The notes below the pieces were generated by a model, which saw nothing but the letters and a program-made list of their open reading frames with translations, had not been told where the DNA came from and did not search any database. DNA of 64,000 bases from Vermamoeba vermiformis (taxonomy: Eukaryota; Tubulinea; Echinamoebida): positions 1 through 64,000 of the forward strand of contig JBEWZL010000292.1 in the NCBI GenBank assembly GCA_045837725.1, in the 5' to 3' direction. Positions 60,306-64,000 of this stretch are shown piece by piece. The position numbers and the translations under genes are program-made. Numbering within the stretch: position 1 is the stretch's first letter; each line of letters begins with the position of its first letter.

Positions 60306-63300
60306 ATGTTCTTTCGAGATTCAACGCGGAAACAAGGCAGTTTGCCGTTCGGTGCTAAAAAAGAATCCGCTGCCGATATCAGTACGTACTGCAATTAGTT
60401 GCATCGATGCAACTAATGGGGATCTTATTACTTTTTACGTCGCAAAATTTTTCTTTATTTTAAAATAATAGCAATTAATTCCTGTTAATATAGTTGCTAA
60501 GAGCAAAAGAGAGCGCGAAGAACGAGCAAAGAAAAAAAAAGAAGAAGAGTCCGCGCTTAAAATTCAAGTAAGTCCTAGATCCAGATCCGAACACCACCTC
60601 ACCACTGTCACGCAGGCTGCATGTCGCAGTTATGTAGCGCGCAAGAGACAGCAAGCAGAGTGGCTGCAGCACTACGAAGCAGACCAGCAGTCCCTCGACA
60701 TTGTAGCGCGGATGCGCTTGTTTCTAGCCCTGCGCAGCCCAGCCCGCCAGTCACTGCTCGCAACGTGTGTCGCGACCTTGCAGCAGCAGTGGAGTGCCTA
60801 TCAGACTGCACTGCACGACTCACCTGCCACGCGCGTGTATCAAGCACGACACCTGTCAAAAGTGATACTCGACGCACTCAAGTCACGTGACTCACTGCCC
60901 AATCACGTGATCGGTCAGTTGATAGCCCTGGTAGATCAATTGGTGCGACAGGAACAGGAGCGAGTGGCGCGGTGGTTGATCGATCGCGCTGAATTATTCC
61001 GCACCATTCATGAATTGTGCGATCGATACAGCGATCACGTGACAGCTCTGATCGATCTCGCAGCGCACAGCTACTTGGTCAGTGCCAGTGACGTGGCAGT
61101 GAGTGCGCAACTGTGGTGGCACTTGCTCAGCTCCGAGCACGTGAATGACACGCACGTGACACATCTCACCGCCGCTGTCACTCACGCCCTCAGCGTACTC
61201 ACACGTGATCAGTCACGTGGTGTAGATTTCGTGACATTATTCCGCACTCACAAGCTCGATTTGGACACACGCGGACTAAGGAATGCGGCGCGCAACGGAG
61301 CAATTATTTTACGAGCCCTGGTCGAGGACACCGAACACGAGTCACGTGATCAGTTCGCGCACTGGATGGCCGTTATCGAGCAATGTGCCGCACACGCCCA
61401 GCACCACGCAGCAGTGGCACAGCGCGCAACACTAGTGCGTGCCGTCGACGAGGAGGACGATGCAATGGAGATTGAATTCACTGAACCACAAGTGCCACCA
61501 CGTGACTACCTGACTGAACAGACTGCAGCACAGATCTGCACTGCGCTGCTGACGGAGCGCGCACGTGATCATTGCACCGTGCTGGCCGTGCTCGCTCGTA
61601 CGGTGAGTGCAGCGACACTGGACTGGCACTTTGCCACACTGAGCAGATTGGTGGCACATCTGTTGACACACGGCACAGCACACGACACGCGACGAGTGTG
61701 CGCGGAGATCTCCGAGGCCTACACGAGACAGTGGCCCGCGCTGCGTCAGAGCGATGAATTTCGCCGTCTGTTGCGCGACTTGACCGGCCAGGCCGTGGAA
61801 CACACTGCCACGAGCACGAGTGTCAGCACGGAGCTCTTGCTGCACACGTGGCTCACACTCACTGTCACGCACGCACTGCTCGCACGTGTCGATCGATCGG
61901 GTCTGAGTGTAGATATTCCGCACCCACTGCTGACCATCACACGCGAGCTTTGCGCCAGTTTTCAGGTAAAGACGAGTTATTCCGCGAGTGCCACGACTGA
62001 CACGTGACAGGACAAGCTAGTGCGCCTGTACTGGCGCGAAGACAGTGCGGAGAGTGCGGCCTTTGTGCTGCTGCGGCGCGGTGTGACACAATTGCTGAGT
62101 CTGGCGCACGAGTTGAGGTGAGTGCCACTACTGAAGTCTAAATATAGCGCAGTGACTAACCGCCGTGTCCCGCAGTGCCGTGCACGCAGGAGTGTGGCCC
62201 AAGCACAGTGCGCTGAGTGCTGCACAGGTGCAAGTGCTGCTCGAGGCCTATCCCAGCAGCTTCAAGCGCGTCATGCGTCACGCACCCTTCTTGCTCGACA
62301 CCAAAGAGAAGGTCGTGCTGTTGCAGCAGTGGATCCGTGCCGACAAGGAGGTGTATCAGCCAGTGGAGCAGGGTCAGATCTCGCACATTCAAATACGTCG
62401 CACGCACCTGTTGCAAGATGTCTACCTCAAACTCGCACCGCCTGGCACCTCGTTGAAGCGCACGGTGAAGATCGAGTTCATCAATCAAGCGGGACTGCAA
62501 GAGGCTGGCATTGACGGCGGAGGATTGTTCCGCGAGCTCGTCAACGAGTACGGTGATTGACACGTGTCACGCGTTCATGAATCAAACTAACCCACGTGTG
62601 GTGCAGGGTGATCAAGACCGCATTCTCGCCGCAGTACGGACTGTTCAAAGCCACGGAACAACAGCAGCTCTATCCCAATCCTGCCTCCGCGCTCTTGGTC
62701 GGTACGTTGCAGCACTCTGTTTGACACCTGTCACTCGCTCACCGTCGCGACAGAGAATGACACGGACAAGTTCCGCTTCTTGGGTCGATTGCTCGGCAAA
62801 TGCATTTACGAGCTGTGTCTCGTGGACTTGCCGTTCACTGAATTCTTTTTGGCGCAGTTGTTGGATCGACCTGTGGCGAGTAAGTATACCTCGCGTATAC
62901 CGTTCAGTGAACTGACACTCCCCTGCAGTGCATCAGCTGAAGAGTCTCGATGCCGCGCTGTACAAAGGACTGCTCTCGCTGCGCAGCTACACGGGTGACT
63001 TCGAGGACTTGGAGCTGACCTTCAGCGTGCACGAGGACGCGCGTGACATTGAGACCGCTGCTGTCAATTTGCCACGCCCCCTGACTGCTGGCAGAGTCGT
63101 GGAACTCATCGACCAGGGCAACAACGTCAAAGTGACACGTGACAATGTCGAAGAGTACATCGCCCTCGTTGCCAAATATAGAATGCAGACGCAAATCTCC
63201 GCGCAATCTCGCGCGTTCAAAGAAGGGCTGTGCGAGGTGATCGATCGCGAGTGGCTGGCACTGCTCGGCTGGACGGAGAGTGAATTCGCGCTGCTGATCA

Positions 63301-63718
63301 ACGGCGAACAGCTCGTGCACGGACTCGACATTGCCGCGATGCAAGAGCACGTGGTCTATGCGGGGGGCTATCACGCGCATCATCCGGTGGTGCTGCTGTT
63401 CTGGGAAGTGCTCTCGGAATTCACTCCGGTACGACACTGCACGACACCGCGCACCTTGTACTAACCACTCGTGCACACAGGAACAACAGTCGATGCTGCT
63501 CAAGTATGCCACATCCAGTCCGCGACCGCCGCTGCTCGGATTCGGCGCGCTGACAGCCAAAGTTCTGCATTAAATTGAGCTCGCAAGATGAGAGCTACTT
63601 GCCGAGTGCAAATACGTGCATGAATCTGCTCAAATTGCCGGCCTATCACTCCAAGCAGCTGATGCGCGACAAGTTGTTGTACGCCATCAACAGCAACAGC
63701 GGATTTGACCTCAGTTAA
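60306..63718 (+). CDS. UBE3C: UBE3C-like HECT ubiquitin ligase
   Basis: UBE3C (Hul5) extends ubiquitin chains on proteasome-bound substrates. The N-terminus MFFRDSTRKQGSLPFGA and the IQ-like helix ALKIQAACRSYVARKR match the family. The HECT domain is present at the C-terminus: IKIEFINQAGLQEAGIDGGG-type, GLFRELVNEY, RFLGRLLGKCIYELC-like, and the catalytic Cys in SANTCMNLLKLP (codon about 63617-63619), ending GFDLS. Near 63556 one extra base breaks the frame between GFGALT and KFCIKLSS; no gt/ag intron resolves it without removing conserved residues. Otherwise complete, about 1,050 residues. The middle exons are dense in CACGTG boxes. Confidence 0.88.
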
Positions 63719-63773
63719 CGAATAAACACCGTGTGCAATATCTATTTATAGCACTACTATGTACAAATACAGA

Positions 63774-64000
63774 TTACCACGCTTCCATGCCGTCCTCTGG
63801 CGGGGGAGGTGGCGGAGGCAAGCTGCCGACATCCTCGACCTGCTCTGGATCCGCGTAGTACTCGGACTCAGGCTCGTAGTCTGGCACAGGGGGTGGAGGG
63901 GGTGCACTCATAGGGGGTGGAGGAGGCTCGCTCATGGGTGGGGGCGGGGGGGGGGGGGGGGCGGTGGTGGTGGCAGATCGGAGGGTGGTGGTGGCACGTA
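63774..64000 (-). CDS. proline-rich protein, C-terminal part only (cut by window edge)
   Basis: The minus strand encodes repeated Pro runs, with MSAPPPPPVPDYEPES, YYADPEQVEDVG and the end PPPPPPPEDGMEAW, then stop. Poly-Pro stretches bind profilin and SH3 or WW domains; the acidic YEPESEYYADP segment recalls Abi or other actin regulators, without an SH3 domain at the end. Most of the gene lies outside the window. A 16-G run at 63946-63961 (Pro codons on the minus strand) may be length-variable or a sequencing artefact. Confidence 0.6.
   Translation of the reverse strand, partial: RATTTLRSATTTAPPPPPPPPMSEPPPPPMSAPPPPPVPDYEPESEYYADPEQVEDVGSLPPPPPPPEDGMEAW

Overview
This is a eukaryotic nuclear window with a very compact layout: about 35 protein genes in 64 kb, most introns 45-60 bases long with gt(a/g)(a/c)g donors and yag acceptors, and many neighbours starting head to head within 30-250 bases or ending tail to tail within 40-100 bases. 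Gene content points to Holozoa (animals and their close unicellular relatives): synapsin, a DGCR8/Pasha-like Microprocessor subunit, NPRL2, translin-associated factor X, UBE3C and CAPZB sit beside genes more typical of protists (a cortexillin-like double-CH coiled-coil protein, an F-box/TKL kinase, a minimal phytochelatin synthase). An ichthyosporean-like unicellular holozoan or a small-genome early animal fits best; the species cannot be named from the sequence. All assignments come from reading motifs and translated exons by eye; no database was searched.

Layout. 0-9 kb: synapsin, phytochelatin synthase-like enzyme, an unrecognised 0.5 kDa-thousand-scale (about 560-residue) protein, a secreted GMC oxidoreductase and a dCTP pyrophosphatase. 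8.7-19.3 kb: signalling and calcium genes, including an F-box/coiled-coil/TKL kinase, a PH-peroxiredoxin-like-RapGAP fusion, a secreted GH31 glycosidase and a penta-EF-hand protein. 19.5-32.8 kb: mitochondrial TPR protein, DGCR8, kelch-SAM protein, RluA-type pseudouridine synthase, membrane proteins, an LRR protein and tRNA methyltransferase TRMT10. 33-44 kb: cortexillin-like protein, TSNAX, NDUFAF1, RNase kappa-like protein, syntaxin-18, NPRL2, a WD40 protein and an MBL-fold hydrolase. 43.8-50.1 kb: MCM5 and CDC45 in tandem, then a coiled-coil protein.

50.1-57.1 kb is a different kind of DNA: fewer CpGs in places, diverged duplicated blocks, hairpins, and two head-to-head gene pairs. It holds a DUF7869-type RNase H-like transposase-like gene, a 2OG-Fe(II) dioxygenase whose motifs resemble the TET/JBP class, and two unrecognised genes. 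I read it as a candidate DNA transposon or accessory island that may carry its own DNA-modification enzyme; this is the main candidate for an undescribed system. 57.1-64 kb returns to host genes (tetraspan protein, small hydrophilic protein, CAPZB, UBE3C, a proline-rich protein cut by the window edge).

Two families of short sequence recur in introns and exons from about 9.8 kb onward: the palindrome TGACACGTGTCA with relatives, and an AT-cored element close to TTGCCTAATTAGGAAAT. They recur far more often than chance for their length and sometimes sit exactly at splice acceptors or stop codons.
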